From: Bin5 sp965221145
GTDB lineage: Bacteria > Chloroflexota > Anaerolineae > Caldilineales > Caldilineaceae
DNA length: 64,000 nt
Assembly (NCBI GenBank): GCA_965221145.1
Contig: OZ244877.1
Location: forward strand, 5,332,001 to 5,396,000
Direction: 5' to 3'
Positions 9,098 to 17,291 of this stretch are shown one piece after another (position 1 is the first letter of the stretch; every line of letters starts with the position of its first letter). The position numbers were made by a program, and so were the translations under genes. The notes beneath the pieces are model-generated. The model searched no databases. It was not told the origin of the DNA and saw nothing but the letters and a program-made list of their open reading frames with translations.

Positions 9098-9204
9098 CCT
9101 GCAATCCACACGAAATGGCAGATCGCTTACCCGTTTTCATCCTCTTGGTCGGTCATCTGATCGCAACCAAACGGGCAGTTAGCTTGAAGAAGTGGAGAAG
9201 ATCG

Positions 9205-10185
9205 ATGGGTATGCAGTCCCGTTCTCGCAGAGACGAGGTAGCGCTATCAAGGAAATTACGCTGGACGGTCGGCGTTATTCTGGCACTGACGGCGATTCTA
9301 CTGCTCTCCGCATGTACGCGCGAGCGCATCGCCGAGGAAGTGGGAAGCTCCTTAGGAGAGCAACCGCAAGAACCGGTCGTGACGCAACTCACGCCACTCC
9401 CCACAGCGACCGAAACGTCCGTGCCTACACCTGAAGACACGCCCGAGCCGAAGGTAATCACCTATGAAGTTCAACCGGGGGATACAATCTCCGCAATATC
9501 GGAGAAATTCGGAACCGATCCCCAGAGGATTCGGGCGCTGAACCTGCTGACAACGGACCATCTACAAGTGGGACAGGTGCTGCGCGTGCCCAATATACCC
9601 GGCGTGACAACTCCGCACGGGATTCCCACCGCCACGCCGGAGCCGTTCGAGTACACAGTGCAGGCGGGGGATACGCTATTGTCGATTGCGCTTCGCTTCG
9701 ATATTTCGCTGAACCAATTGGTCAGCGTTAATGGCCTGCGAGACGAGCACAATCTCGCGGTCGGTCAGGTCTTATTGATTCCCGGTGCAAGCACGTCCGA
9801 ATTGCCGCGCGCAGAGACCGGACCAGCCGATCCAGAACTGTCTCGCAGAGCGGGCACGCACACGGTCCGCCCTGGCGAGACCCTGGCGCTCATCGCCGAA
9901 CTGTACGGCGTCTCTCTGACCGATCTGATCGCCTTCAACAGCAATACCATCACCAATCCGCACGTAGTAAAACCCAATACCGTACTCGTCATTCCCGGTC
10001 TGACTGCCGCCGATATCCAGACCCTGAACCAGACGCTCTATACAGTCCAGGAAGGGGATAGCCTGATCGCTATTGCGCAACGGTTCGGCGTGAGTGTCGA
10101 CGCGCTCATGGCGGCAAACAACATTACCAACCCCGACCTGCTGCGCGTCGGAGATGAGCTGATAATTCCGGCGACCAATCCCTGA
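9205..10185 (+). CDS. Lipoprotein with four LysM domains
   Basis: A 326-residue exported protein that should bind peptidoglycan or another GlcNAc polymer. The ATG at 9205 follows GGAGAAG. A signal peptide ends in the lipobox LLSAC. A low-complexity Pro/Thr linker leads to four LysM units, each with a [QREV]-x-GD/E-[TS] core (VQPGDTI, VQAGDTL, VRPGETL, VQEGDSL) and closing with a V.IP-type strand. Likely a cell-wall-associated structural or hydrolase-targeting protein. No catalytic domain is present. Confidence 0.88.
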   Translation: MGMQSRSRRDEVALSRKLRWTVGVILALTAILLLSACTRERIAEEVGSSLGEQPQEPVVTQLTPLPTATETSVPTPEDTPEPKVITYEVQPGDTISAISEKFGTDPQRIRALNLLTTDHLQVGQVLRVPNIPGVTTPHGIPTATPEPFEYTVQAGDTLLSIALRFDISLNQLVSVNGLRDEHNLAVGQVLLIPGASTSELPRAETGPADPELSRRAGTHTVRPGETLALIAELYGVSLTDLIAFNSNTITNPHVVKPNTVLVIPGLTAADIQTLNQTLYTVQEGDSLIAIAQRFGVSVDALMAANNITNPDLLRVGDELIIPATNP

Positions 10186-10303
10186 TCCCGTCCAATCTCA
10201 ACTCTTCGTCAGCATCCCCGCACAACTGTTTTTCCGCGCCTCGAATTACCCGTCTGCCCCTACGCAACACGAGATACGAGATACGAAATAATCGGTTGTA
10301 CAG

Positions 10304-10993
10304 TTATCGGGTTCGATGTTCGATGCCCGCGGGGCTGGCGACGATCAAGTCTGTCACCAGATCGAGAAAGAGGCCATGCTCGACGATTCCGGCGCGCCTC
10401 TCCAACGCGCCGGCGATTGACTCCGGGTCGTCCATCGGGCCGAACTGGCAGTCGAGGATCAGATTGCCGCTGTCCGTCCGAAACGGGCAATCTTCGGACC
10501 CGGTCCGCACTTGCACCGTTGCGCCCAGTTCTTCAATATACTCCGCATGGGCGCGCAGACCAAAGAGGATCACCTCCACTGGCAAGGCCCACTGCATACC
10601 CAACCGCTCGGAGAGCTTGCTGGCGTCAACAATGATCATCTCCCGCGCGCTCGCCTGGGCAACGATCTTCTCACGCAGCAGCGCGCCGCCCCCACCCTTG
10701 ATAACCCGCAGTTGGGGGTCTACCTCGTCGGCTCCGTCGATTGTCAGATCGACGCGCGGATGACTCTCCAGCGTCGTGAGCGGAATGGCCAGCCGCTGGG
10801 CGTCGGCAGCCACCTGCTTCGAGCTGGGGACGCCGAGAATATCCGCCAGCGTGCCCTGCGTCAGCCGTTCGGCGATACATTCGAGCGCCTTCAGCGCCGT
10901 ACTCCCCGCGCCCAAGCCAACGATCATCCCGGATTCAACGTGCGCCACCGCCGCTTCAGCCGCCTGCCGCTTGAGAACATCTACGTCTTGCAT
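10304..10993 (-). CDS. rpiA: Ribose-5-phosphate isomerase A
   Basis: Interconverts ribose-5-phosphate and ribulose-5-phosphate in the pentose phosphate pathway. The 229-residue protein is of usual length and shows GLGAGSTA near the N-terminus, DLTIDGADEVD with the catalytic Asp and Glu, KGGGGALLREK with the catalytic Lys, and DASKLSERLG. It begins 13 bp after the pgi stop on the same strand and is the last gene of the ppgK-tal-pgi-rpiA run, so it is probably cotranscribed. Confidence 0.95.
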   Translation of the reverse strand: MQDVDVLKRQAAEAAVAHVESGMIVGLGAGSTALKALECIAERLTQGTLADILGVPSSKQVAADAQRLAIPLTTLESHPRVDLTIDGADEVDPQLRVIKGGGGALLREKIVAQASAREMIIVDASKLSERLGMQWALPVEVILFGLRAHAEYIEELGATVQVRTGSEDCPFRTDSGNLILDCQFGPMDDPESIAGALERRAGIVEHGLFLDLVTDLIVASPAGIEHRTR

Positions 10994-11006
10994 CTGGTCT
11001 CTTTTC

Positions 11007-12694
11007 TTACCCTCGCTCCGTCGCCAATGATTCGACCAGCCGATCCAGTTGCGTCTGCGAATTCTCCCCCAAATCGATCCGCAGCACGCGCCGCCCTGCG
11101 TTCAACAGCGCCTGCCGATCCCCCAGGGATTGTGCCTGGATCAGGATACCGAACGGCAGCGACGACCGCGACGAGCCAGGTTCGTCGGGAATGTCGACAT
11201 CGGCGGAGGGCCTGTCAGTGAGCTGGATAAAGAGGCCGTTGCCGCCATCCCCTTTATGCAACTGGCCGGTGGAATGGAGGAAGCGGGGGCCGAAACCCAG
11301 CGTCGTAGCCAGCTTGGTCCGCTCTCGCAGCCGACCCTGCATTGTGCGTAGTCGCTGTGCCATGGCCGTGCAGGGCTGCAAGTAGGCCTGGATGCTGAGG
11401 TAATCTCCCGCTCCGGCCTGCGTCAGAAACGCTGCCAGCGCGTCGGCAGGACTGCTCGGCCGCGCCCCATCTGGCGCGTCAAAGTAGACCTTCACGCCGT
11501 CGGCTTCCAGTGACGGACGCGGCTCGGGCAGGCTTCCGCTCTCCATATAGGCCGACATCATCTGGCGGGACTGCTGCTTGGACGATTCCACGTCCGGCTG
11601 ATCGAACGGATGAATGCCCAGCCGCGCCCCGGCGACGACCGTGGCGAACTCCCACAGGAAGAACTGGGCGCCCAGATCGTACCGATCGCGGAAGCGCACA
11701 CGGATTACCGGATGACCTGCGTCGATGAGCGCCTGCACCGTCGTATCCTGCGCGCCGGCGTCGCTCCACTGGAGATGAACGAACAGCCGGTCCTCGCCGT
11801 AAGCGTCCGCTGATGCCGCCGCTTCACCCACCACCGGCACAATCCCCGTGCCGGATTTGCCGGTGCTTTCAGCGATGAGCTGCTCCAGCCAGTCGGCGAA
11901 TGAAGCCACCTCCTCATCAGCGATGATCGTCAGCTTGTCTCTGCCCAACTTCGCCATCTCCGCCATCATAACCCCGATCCGTGCGCCGGGATTGACCGAG
12001 CCGGTGACATGCGGGCCGCAGTCGTTCATCGCCTCCCGAGCGCGACGCAGCAGCCGCCGCAGATTCACTCCCACCAACGCCGCCGGCGTCAGCCCAAAAT
12101 GGGATAGCGCCGAATAGCGGCCGCCGATGTTGTGATCGTTGACAAAAATCGAGCGGAAGTTGCAGGCCTCGCCCAGACTTGCCAGGGCGCTGCCCGCATC
12201 CGTTATGGCGACGAAATGTGCGCCCGCCTCCGCTTCGCCGAATTCGTCCTGCACTCGATTGTAGAAGTATTTGAAGAGTGAAAGGGTCTCAGCCGTGGTA
12301 CCGGATTTGGTGGCGACGATAAAGAGCGTTCGCGCCAGATCCAGACTGTCGCCCAAGCCCAGGACAGCCGCCGGGTGGGTGCTGTCCAATACGTGCAGCC
12401 GCAGCGCGCCGCTGCCAAATGTATGCACGAACACCTCCGGAGCCAGGCTGGATCCTCCCATCCCCAACAGGACCGCCTGCGTGTAATCCTCCTGCTGTAC
12501 GTCTTGCAGCAGCGCGCCGACACAGTGCCGTTCCTCTTCCATTCGGGTGGCTACGTCCAGCCAGCCAAGGCGGTTGACGATCTCGTCCGGCTCGTCACTC
12601 CATACGCTGTGGCTCCGCGCCCAGATGCGGGCGACGATGCGCTCCCTGTCGATCTCCTCCAGAGCGCCCTCTATGCGGCTCCGGAGGGCACTGT
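11007..12694 (-). CDS. pgi: Phosphoglucose isomerase half of a frameshifted transaldolase/PGI
   Basis: Interconverts glucose-6-phosphate and fructose-6-phosphate. The isomerase motifs are complete: GMGGSSLAPEVF, ATKSGTTAETLS, NIGGRYSAL, and a C-terminal STGQLHKG with the catalytic His/Lys. The reading frame stays open upstream of the first ATG (12542) as far as 12720 and encodes conserved isomerase sequence there (ARIWARSHSVW, NRLGWLDVATR), but has no ATG, GTG or TTG. The ATG at 12542 has no Shine-Dalgarno sequence and would cut into the domain. Translation is therefore most likely entered from tal by a -1 shift at 12695-12701, giving the bifunctional Tal-Pgi fusion known from Cyanobacteria and Chloroflexota. 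The alternative is a sequencing error in the T-run. Confidence 0.85.
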
Positions 12695-12701
12695 AAAAAA
12701 A
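12664..12701 (-). promoter_or_regulatory. Putative programmed -1 frameshift site (slippery run plus hairpin)
   Basis: On the coding (minus) strand, seven T in a row (12701-12695) are read in the tal frame as T TTT TTT, the X XXY YYZ pattern for a -1 slip. After a 3-nt spacer, GTGCCCTC (12691-12684) pairs over all eight positions (one G-U) with GAGGGCGC (12671-12664) around a 12-nt loop. The tal stop codon TAG (12673-12671) lies at the loop/stem edge. Slipping back one base joins the tal frame to the pgi frame. The design resembles dnaX and insertion-sequence frameshift signals. Confidence 0.65.
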
Positions 12702-13813
12702 TCTGCGCGCTCGCGGTCGTCCACACCGGCGATGGCCGCCACCTTCTGGTTGATCCCCGCCATCAGTTCATCAAAAGAGTCGGCGAAGGAGTCTACACCG
12801 TCGCGCATCAACTGGGCGGTAATTTCGTCCAGATCGATACCCAGTTCGGCCAGTTGCGCCAACTGCTGGCGGACCTGCTCTATGTCCGTATCCACCGTGC
12901 GGGCCGCGCAGCCATGATCCAAAAAGCCGTCCAGCGTCTCCGGGGGAACCGTATTGACCGTATGGGGTCCGATCAGTTCATCCACATAAAGCGTGTCGGG
13001 GTAGTCAGGGTTCTTGGTGCTGGTGCTGCCCCACAACGGCCGCTGCACGCGCGCCCCCTGCGCCGCCAGCTTCTCCCAGCGAGGACCGCTGAAAAGCCCG
13101 CTGAAGCGATGATAGGCGTTCTTGGCGTTGGCGATGGCGATCTTGCCTTGAAGCTCGTTGTTGCCGAGTTCGCTCAACTTGGGATCGACCTTGCCATCCA
13201 CCCGGCTGACGAAGAAAGAGGCCACCGACGCCACCCGGCTGAGATCCACATGCGCGCCAGCCAGCTTCTCCAGGCCGTGAATATAGGCCATCGCGCTGTC
13301 TTCATACTGTTGCAGCGAGAATATCAGCGTGACATTGATGTTGATGCCCTCGCCGATCAGCGTCTCAATCGCCGGAATGCCCTGCGGCGTGGCCGGCACC
13401 TTGATCATCACATTCGCCCGGTCTACCAGCGACGAAAGGCGGCGGGCTTCCATCACCGTGCCTTCCGTGTCATAGGCCAGTTTCGGATTGACCTCCAGAC
13501 TGACATAGCCGTCCAAGCCGTCGGTACTCTCGTAGACCGGCTGCATAATGTCACAGGCGCGGCGAATGTCCTGGATGGCGAGCGTCTCGTAAATGTCATT
13601 GACCGAATTGCCTTCATCGACCAGCCGCTCCACCGCGGCATCATAATCGGTGCTGGCGGTGATCGCCTTCTGGAAGATCGACGGGTTCGACGTAACGCCC
13701 CGCAGCCCCTGCGCGACCAGTTCACCCAGTTCGCCGGAGTCCAGGAAGGAACGCCGTATGAAATCCAGCCAGATCGACTGTCCAAGCGCCGCTGCTTCTT
13801 GCATTCTTGTCAT
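12671..13813 (-). CDS. tal: Transaldolase (zero-frame product; N-terminal half of Tal-Pgi)
   Basis: Transfers the dihydroxyacetone unit from sedoheptulose-7-phosphate to glyceraldehyde-3-phosphate. The 380-residue product has GVTSNPSIFQKAI near residue 30, the Schiff-base lysine in VMIKVPATPQG, and NINVTLIFSLQQYED, as in the long (class-3, Mycobacterium-like) transaldolases. The ATG at 13813 has GAGGAG at good distance. In the zero frame the protein ends seven codons after the slippery T-run. A -1 shift there extends it into phosphoglucose isomerase. It lies 77 bp downstream of ppgK. Confidence 0.93.
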   Translation of the reverse strand: MTRMQEAAALGQSIWLDFIRRSFLDSGELGELVAQGLRGVTSNPSIFQKAITASTDYDAAVERLVDEGNSVNDIYETLAIQDIRRACDIMQPVYESTDGLDGYVSLEVNPKLAYDTEGTVMEARRLSSLVDRANVMIKVPATPQGIPAIETLIGEGININVTLIFSLQQYEDSAMAYIHGLEKLAGAHVDLSRVASVASFFVSRVDGKVDPKLSELGNNELQGKIAIANAKNAYHRFSGLFSGPRWEKLAAQGARVQRPLWGSTSTKNPDYPDTLYVDELIGPHTVNTVPPETLDGFLDHGCAARTVDTDIEQVRQQLAQLAELGIDLDEITAQLMRDGVDSFADSFDELMAGINQKVAAIAGVDDRERADFFTVPSGAA

Positions 13814-13890
13814 GATTGCTATTCTCCTCGAAATCCTCTTTCGGATGTGATAAGGCTTTACCGCACATATCTGGTGACGCGGCAGCGCAT

Positions 13891-14685
13891 TCAATCGTAC
13901 TCCGGCACATATAGAATGGCGGGATCCAACTCCGCATCCGCGCCCCCTTGAATCAGGGCAAGCGCGGCCATCGCGCCGCCGATCAGTCCCGCGTGGTTGC
14001 GCATCTGTGCAGCGACTATCGGCGCGCGCACGTCAATATACTTGACAAACTTCTCGCTTCTCTTGCTCACGCCTCCGCCAATGATAAACAGATCTGGCGA
14101 AAGCAGAAATTCAACAGTCTGGAAATATCGGTCAAGCCGCCGCCCCCACTGCTCCCAACTCAGCTTCTCCCGTTTGCGGGCGCTGCTGGCGGCGCGGCTC
14201 TCGGCGTTGACGCCATCGATCTCAATGTGCCCCAACTCCGTATTCGGCGCCAGATGTCCGTCAATAAACAGCGCCGAGCCGATGCCTGTGCCCAAAGTGA
14301 GCAGCAAAACAACGCCGGGCTGATCCCTGCCCGCGCCAAAGACCATCTCGGCGATACCGGCGGCATCGGCGTCATTGATGATCGAAGCCGGGCAGCCGGT
14401 GGCCCGCTCGAACAGCGCAGGGGCATCGGTGCCGATCCACGAGTCGTCCACATTGGCTGCCGTGCAGACGACGCCGTTGCGAATCACCGCCGGAAACGTA
14501 CATCCCATCGAGCCTGCCCAGCCGAAGTGGCGGACAATCTCTGCTACCACCTCCGCCACCGCTTGAGGCGTTGACGGATCCGGCGTGTCGATGCGTCGGC
14601 GCTTGGTCAGAAGTTCTCCGGTCTCCGCGTCAACCACCGCGCCCTTGATGCCGCTGCCGCCGATGTCAATGCCTAAGATGTCCAT
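13891..14685 (-). CDS. ppgK: Polyphosphate glucokinase (ROK family)
   Basis: Phosphorylates glucose to glucose-6-phosphate, in this subfamily with polyphosphate and often also ATP. The 264-residue protein begins with the phosphate-binding loop GIDIGGSGIKG. It then has INDADAAGIAE with the catalytic Asp, LTLGTGIGSALF, and the polyphosphate-glucokinase-like ELGHIEIDG in place of the zinc motif of other ROK proteins. The ATG at 14685 has the strong ribosome-binding site AAGGAGGAG. It starts the sugar-phosphate gene run that continues with tal-pgi and rpiA, so its product feeds the next enzymes directly. Confidence 0.92.
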   Translation of the reverse strand: MDILGIDIGGSGIKGAVVDAETGELLTKRRRIDTPDPSTPQAVAEVVAEIVRHFGWAGSMGCTFPAVIRNGVVCTAANVDDSWIGTDAPALFERATGCPASIINDADAAGIAEMVFGAGRDQPGVVLLLTLGTGIGSALFIDGHLAPNTELGHIEIDGVNAESRAASSARKREKLSWEQWGRRLDRYFQTVEFLLSPDLFIIGGGVSKRSEKFVKYIDVRAPIVAAQMRNHAGLIGGAMAALALIQGGADAELDPAILYVPEYD

Positions 14686-14855
14686 CTAACTCCTCCTTGG
14701 GCAGGAACCGATAGATCCCTGTCGGGAAATCCACCGTGATGCTGCTACCCTCTGGCTCCATCGTACGATGCAGCCCTTCCACAAATGACTGTCTCCATCG
14801 GGAGGGTTTCAGGATTCAGAATTGCGGTCTGACGATAACCAATATGTCTACACTT

Positions 14856-15308
14856 CTACTCTTGAACTACATATGTACTCATTAGCTTGTCGTGCCAGCC
14901 TTGTTTCTCCTTATCCAAAACAATCCAGAGAAAACCCAACCCTAAGACAAGCGATGAAATGAACTTTCCGATCACTTCGCGAATAAGCATGGTGAAGAAA
15001 CCGGCTCTTTCGCCATTTTCCTTGGCGACGTGCAAACCTAGTAGCATTTTCCCAGGTGTTGTCCCTCTGGCGAAGAGAACCAATGCAAAAATGGCGTATA
15101 CTATCAGAACGATGAATCCTGCATCTCCGATAGAACCGACAATCAGAGCAACAATCCCGTAGACCAGGAATTCAAGAACATAGGCGCCCAGCCGTCTTGC
15201 TGGGGAAGCTAATCTACCACTCTGAGGACTTATCGCATTGGTGTGACAGATTGGACATCATCGTGCCCCAGCAGGCAATTCGGTATTGCAGGAAAAACAT
15301 GCGCTCAT
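14856..15308 (-). pseudogene. Zinc-ribbon RDD membrane protein interrupted by an in-frame TGA
   Basis: Read from an ATG at 15308 (preceded by AAAGGAGTAGG) the frame encodes MSACFSCNTELPAGAR, then TGA (15260-15258), then CPICHTNAISPQ and a full RDD domain (RRLGAYVLEFLVYG, two membrane helices, RGTTPGKMLLGL, a third helix) to a TAA. CxxC-x11-CxxC is the usual N-terminal zinc ribbon of such proteins, so codon 17 interrupts the motif precisely. After the stop there is no ATG or GTG; the first start-like codon is a TTG at 15083 inside the domain. TGA serves as a normal stop elsewhere in this window. I read it as a recent nonsense mutation or sequencing error; readthrough is possible but unproven. 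Confidence 0.7.
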
Positions 15309-15347
15309 GGTTCCTACTCCTTTCGTGATTCTGCGAGTCTCGCTGTC

Positions 15348-16358
15348 TCACAAATATCGCTCTACCTGTTGCATCGCCCCCGTCTGCGCGGACTTCAACA
15401 TCGCCTCCACGACCGCAAGGTCCTGCAACGCCTCTTGGGGCGAATTACGGTGACTCGCGCCTTCCCGCACCGCGGCCGCGAACGCAGCCAACTCCTCGCG
15501 CACGCTGATGAAGACATTGAACTGGCGCCGCTCGCACGTCTCGCCCCGCTGCAACACAAGGTCACCGCGCGAGACACGTAAGCTGCCCTCAGTTCCGCCA
15601 ATATGGACAGCATCGCTTCCCAGTGTACTGCCCACCGCGTAGGTGATCAAATATGTGCCGATTACGCCGCTGGCAAAACGCAGCGCCACGCTCATCGTAT
15701 CCGCCGGCGGCAGGTCTGGCCGATGCGCCGCCGTCAGCGCGCACACGCTCTCGATCTCCCCCAGCAGCACGCGCAGACCGGCCACATGATGCACACCCCC
15801 ATCCAGCAGGAATCCGCCCGGAAACTCTCCCGACCGCCGCCAGCCCGTCTGTAGATAGGGCGAGTCTGCCATCACCGGCAGTTGCAAAGACAGGTCGCAG
15901 AAAAGAGGCTGCCCGATCCGACCGGCGCGGATCGCCTGGGCGGCGGCCTGAAACGCCTCCTCATAGCGCCAGTTCTCGCCCACCATCCACACCCGATCTC
16001 CATAAGACCGGCTGCGGGCGATCAGTGATTGCGCCTCGGCAACCGTCGGCGCGATCGGCTTCTCGCTGATGACGTGCTTCCCCGCCGCCAGCGCCTGTGA
16101 CACCACCGCCGGCAGCATCGGCGCCGGCAGCACGACATCGACCGCCTCGACACTCTCGTTGGCCAGCAGCGCTTCGATGTCGGTGTAAATCTCAACGGGA
16201 TAGGGGATCGAATCCGCCACGGTCTCGGCTGACGCGCGCGTGCGGCTGTATACCGCCACAATCTGCGCCGCGTCGCCTAACTCCAGAAAAGACGGCGCAT
16301 GCGCTTTGCGCACAAATGCCCCGGCTCCGATCAGTGCAATGCGAAGCGGCCCGCCCAT
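15348..16358 (-). CDS. Gfo/Idh/MocA-family oxidoreductase
   Basis: A 336-residue NAD(P)-dependent sugar or sugar-acid dehydrogenase. The N-terminal Rossmann fold has IALIGAGAFVRKAHAP, followed by the family EKPIAPT motif (EKP with the conserved Lys) near residue 97 and the C-terminal domain with GGVHHVAGLR carrying the catalytic His. The start is the ATG at 16358. Its substrate cannot be inferred. Two other members of the family lie at 26451-27509 and 27560-28660. The interrupted RDD gene follows 39 bp downstream. Confidence 0.88.
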   Translation of the reverse strand: MGGPLRIALIGAGAFVRKAHAPSFLELGDAAQIVAVYSRTRASAETVADSIPYPVEIYTDIEALLANESVEAVDVVLPAPMLPAVVSQALAAGKHVISEKPIAPTVAEAQSLIARSRSYGDRVWMVGENWRYEEAFQAAAQAIRAGRIGQPLFCDLSLQLPVMADSPYLQTGWRRSGEFPGGFLLDGGVHHVAGLRVLLGEIESVCALTAAHRPDLPPADTMSVALRFASGVIGTYLITYAVGSTLGSDAVHIGGTEGSLRVSRGDLVLQRGETCERRQFNVFISVREELAAFAAAVREGASHRNSPQEALQDLAVVEAMLKSAQTGAMQQVERYL

Positions 16359-16547
16359 GGACTTGCCCCGATGACGATGAAGATACCGAAAAGCACACCC
16401 GTTTTGCTATCGCTGGCAACTGATGCTATCGTTTGCGCAGGTGAACCCTTCGGCAGGATGTGGATCAACTGTTGAAAGCGCCCCTGCTCGAACGGAGCAC
16501 GATAGGGACATTATATCACAGTGCGCCTGGGGAGATAGTCGAAACCG

Positions 16548-17291
16548 ATGCTGCTTCTGTTGGCCGTTCCGCTTCCACCCCAATCGCTGGAATCCATCGG
16601 CCCTCTCATCGAAGAACGTAAACTAGACACGGAATATGGCCCCGTAGGTCCTCTTGCGAGGCGCGGTAGGCCGGATGGCACGTCGGTCTGGATCCAGCCC
16701 TACTACGGCTTGCCCAACCGCACAGATCCAAGAGCCACGCTGCAAGCCGCGCAGATGTTGAATGTGAGCCAGATCGTTGCCTGGGACAGCGCCGTCGCCG
16801 TCAATCCGATGCTGGGGCCGGGTCATCCGATGCTGATCACCGATTACATCGACTTCACCCGCCACCAGCCGCAAACATTTCTCGAAAACGAAGGGACCGG
16901 CGGCCTCAGCCAGACTCCAGCCGTCTGTCCCCGCCTGACCGAGGCGCTGTCAAACGTCCTGCCGATGGCGCCGGGCGGCGTCTATCTGGGTGTAGACGGC
17001 CCCAGACGGGAGACCGCAGCCGAGGCGCGCATGTTCCGCAGTTGGGGGGCCGATGTCCTCGGTCAGAATCTGGTACCGGAGATCGCGCTCGCCAGAGAGT
17101 TGAGCCTCTGTTTCGCCGGTCTGGTCACTGTCGATGAAATCAGCGCCGAACGCCCGCCCCCGCCGGATCAGGCAGAGAACCATAGCGGGCTGGAGGTCGT
17201 GGTGCTGGCGCTTTCCGCCTTCGCGCAGTCTTGGGAAGCAAACGTGCCCTGTGACTGTGGACGGAGCGAACTTGCTCGGGCACACCGCTGA
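16548..17291 (+). CDS. Purine nucleoside phosphorylase / MTA phosphorylase family protein
   Basis: A 247-residue member of the nucleoside phosphorylase superfamily. The C-terminal part is conserved (GVYLGVDGPRRETAAEARMF, GADVLGQNLVPEIALARE, CFAGLVTV), matching the EGPRFET...EIRMFR signature of 5'-methylthioadenosine/purine nucleoside phosphorylases. The N-terminal part is divergent: the GGSGL phosphate loop is not recognisable and VSAVGS is replaced by WDSAVAV, so catalytic competence is uncertain. Its TGA stop overlaps the next start (TGATG at 17289-17293), indicating translational coupling to the metallo-beta-lactamase-like gene. Confidence 0.75.
   Translation: MLLLLAVPLPPQSLESIGPLIEERKLDTEYGPVGPLARRGRPDGTSVWIQPYYGLPNRTDPRATLQAAQMLNVSQIVAWDSAVAVNPMLGPGHPMLITDYIDFTRHQPQTFLENEGTGGLSQTPAVCPRLTEALSNVLPMAPGGVYLGVDGPRRETAAEARMFRSWGADVLGQNLVPEIALARELSLCFAGLVTVDEISAERPPPPDQAENHSGLEVVVLALSAFAQSWEANVPCDCGRSELARAHR

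Larger units (their letters stand above)
8813..9204. other. Divergent intergenic region
   Basis: 392 bp between the start of the Asp-box protein gene and the start of the LysM lipoprotein gene. It holds one clear rightward promoter (9003-9031) and a long inverted repeat (9035-9097). I see no convincing small gene in it. Confidence 0.6.

Noticed and set aside
12540..12542. Independent translation start for pgi at ATG 12542
   Set aside because: No Shine-Dalgarno sequence, and conserved isomerase residues are encoded upstream in the same frame, so the domain would be truncated.
15258..15260. Genome-wide reassignment of TGA
   Set aside because: TGA is used as a normal stop by several genes here (for example 4638-4640, ruvB, the phosphorylase at 17289-17291).
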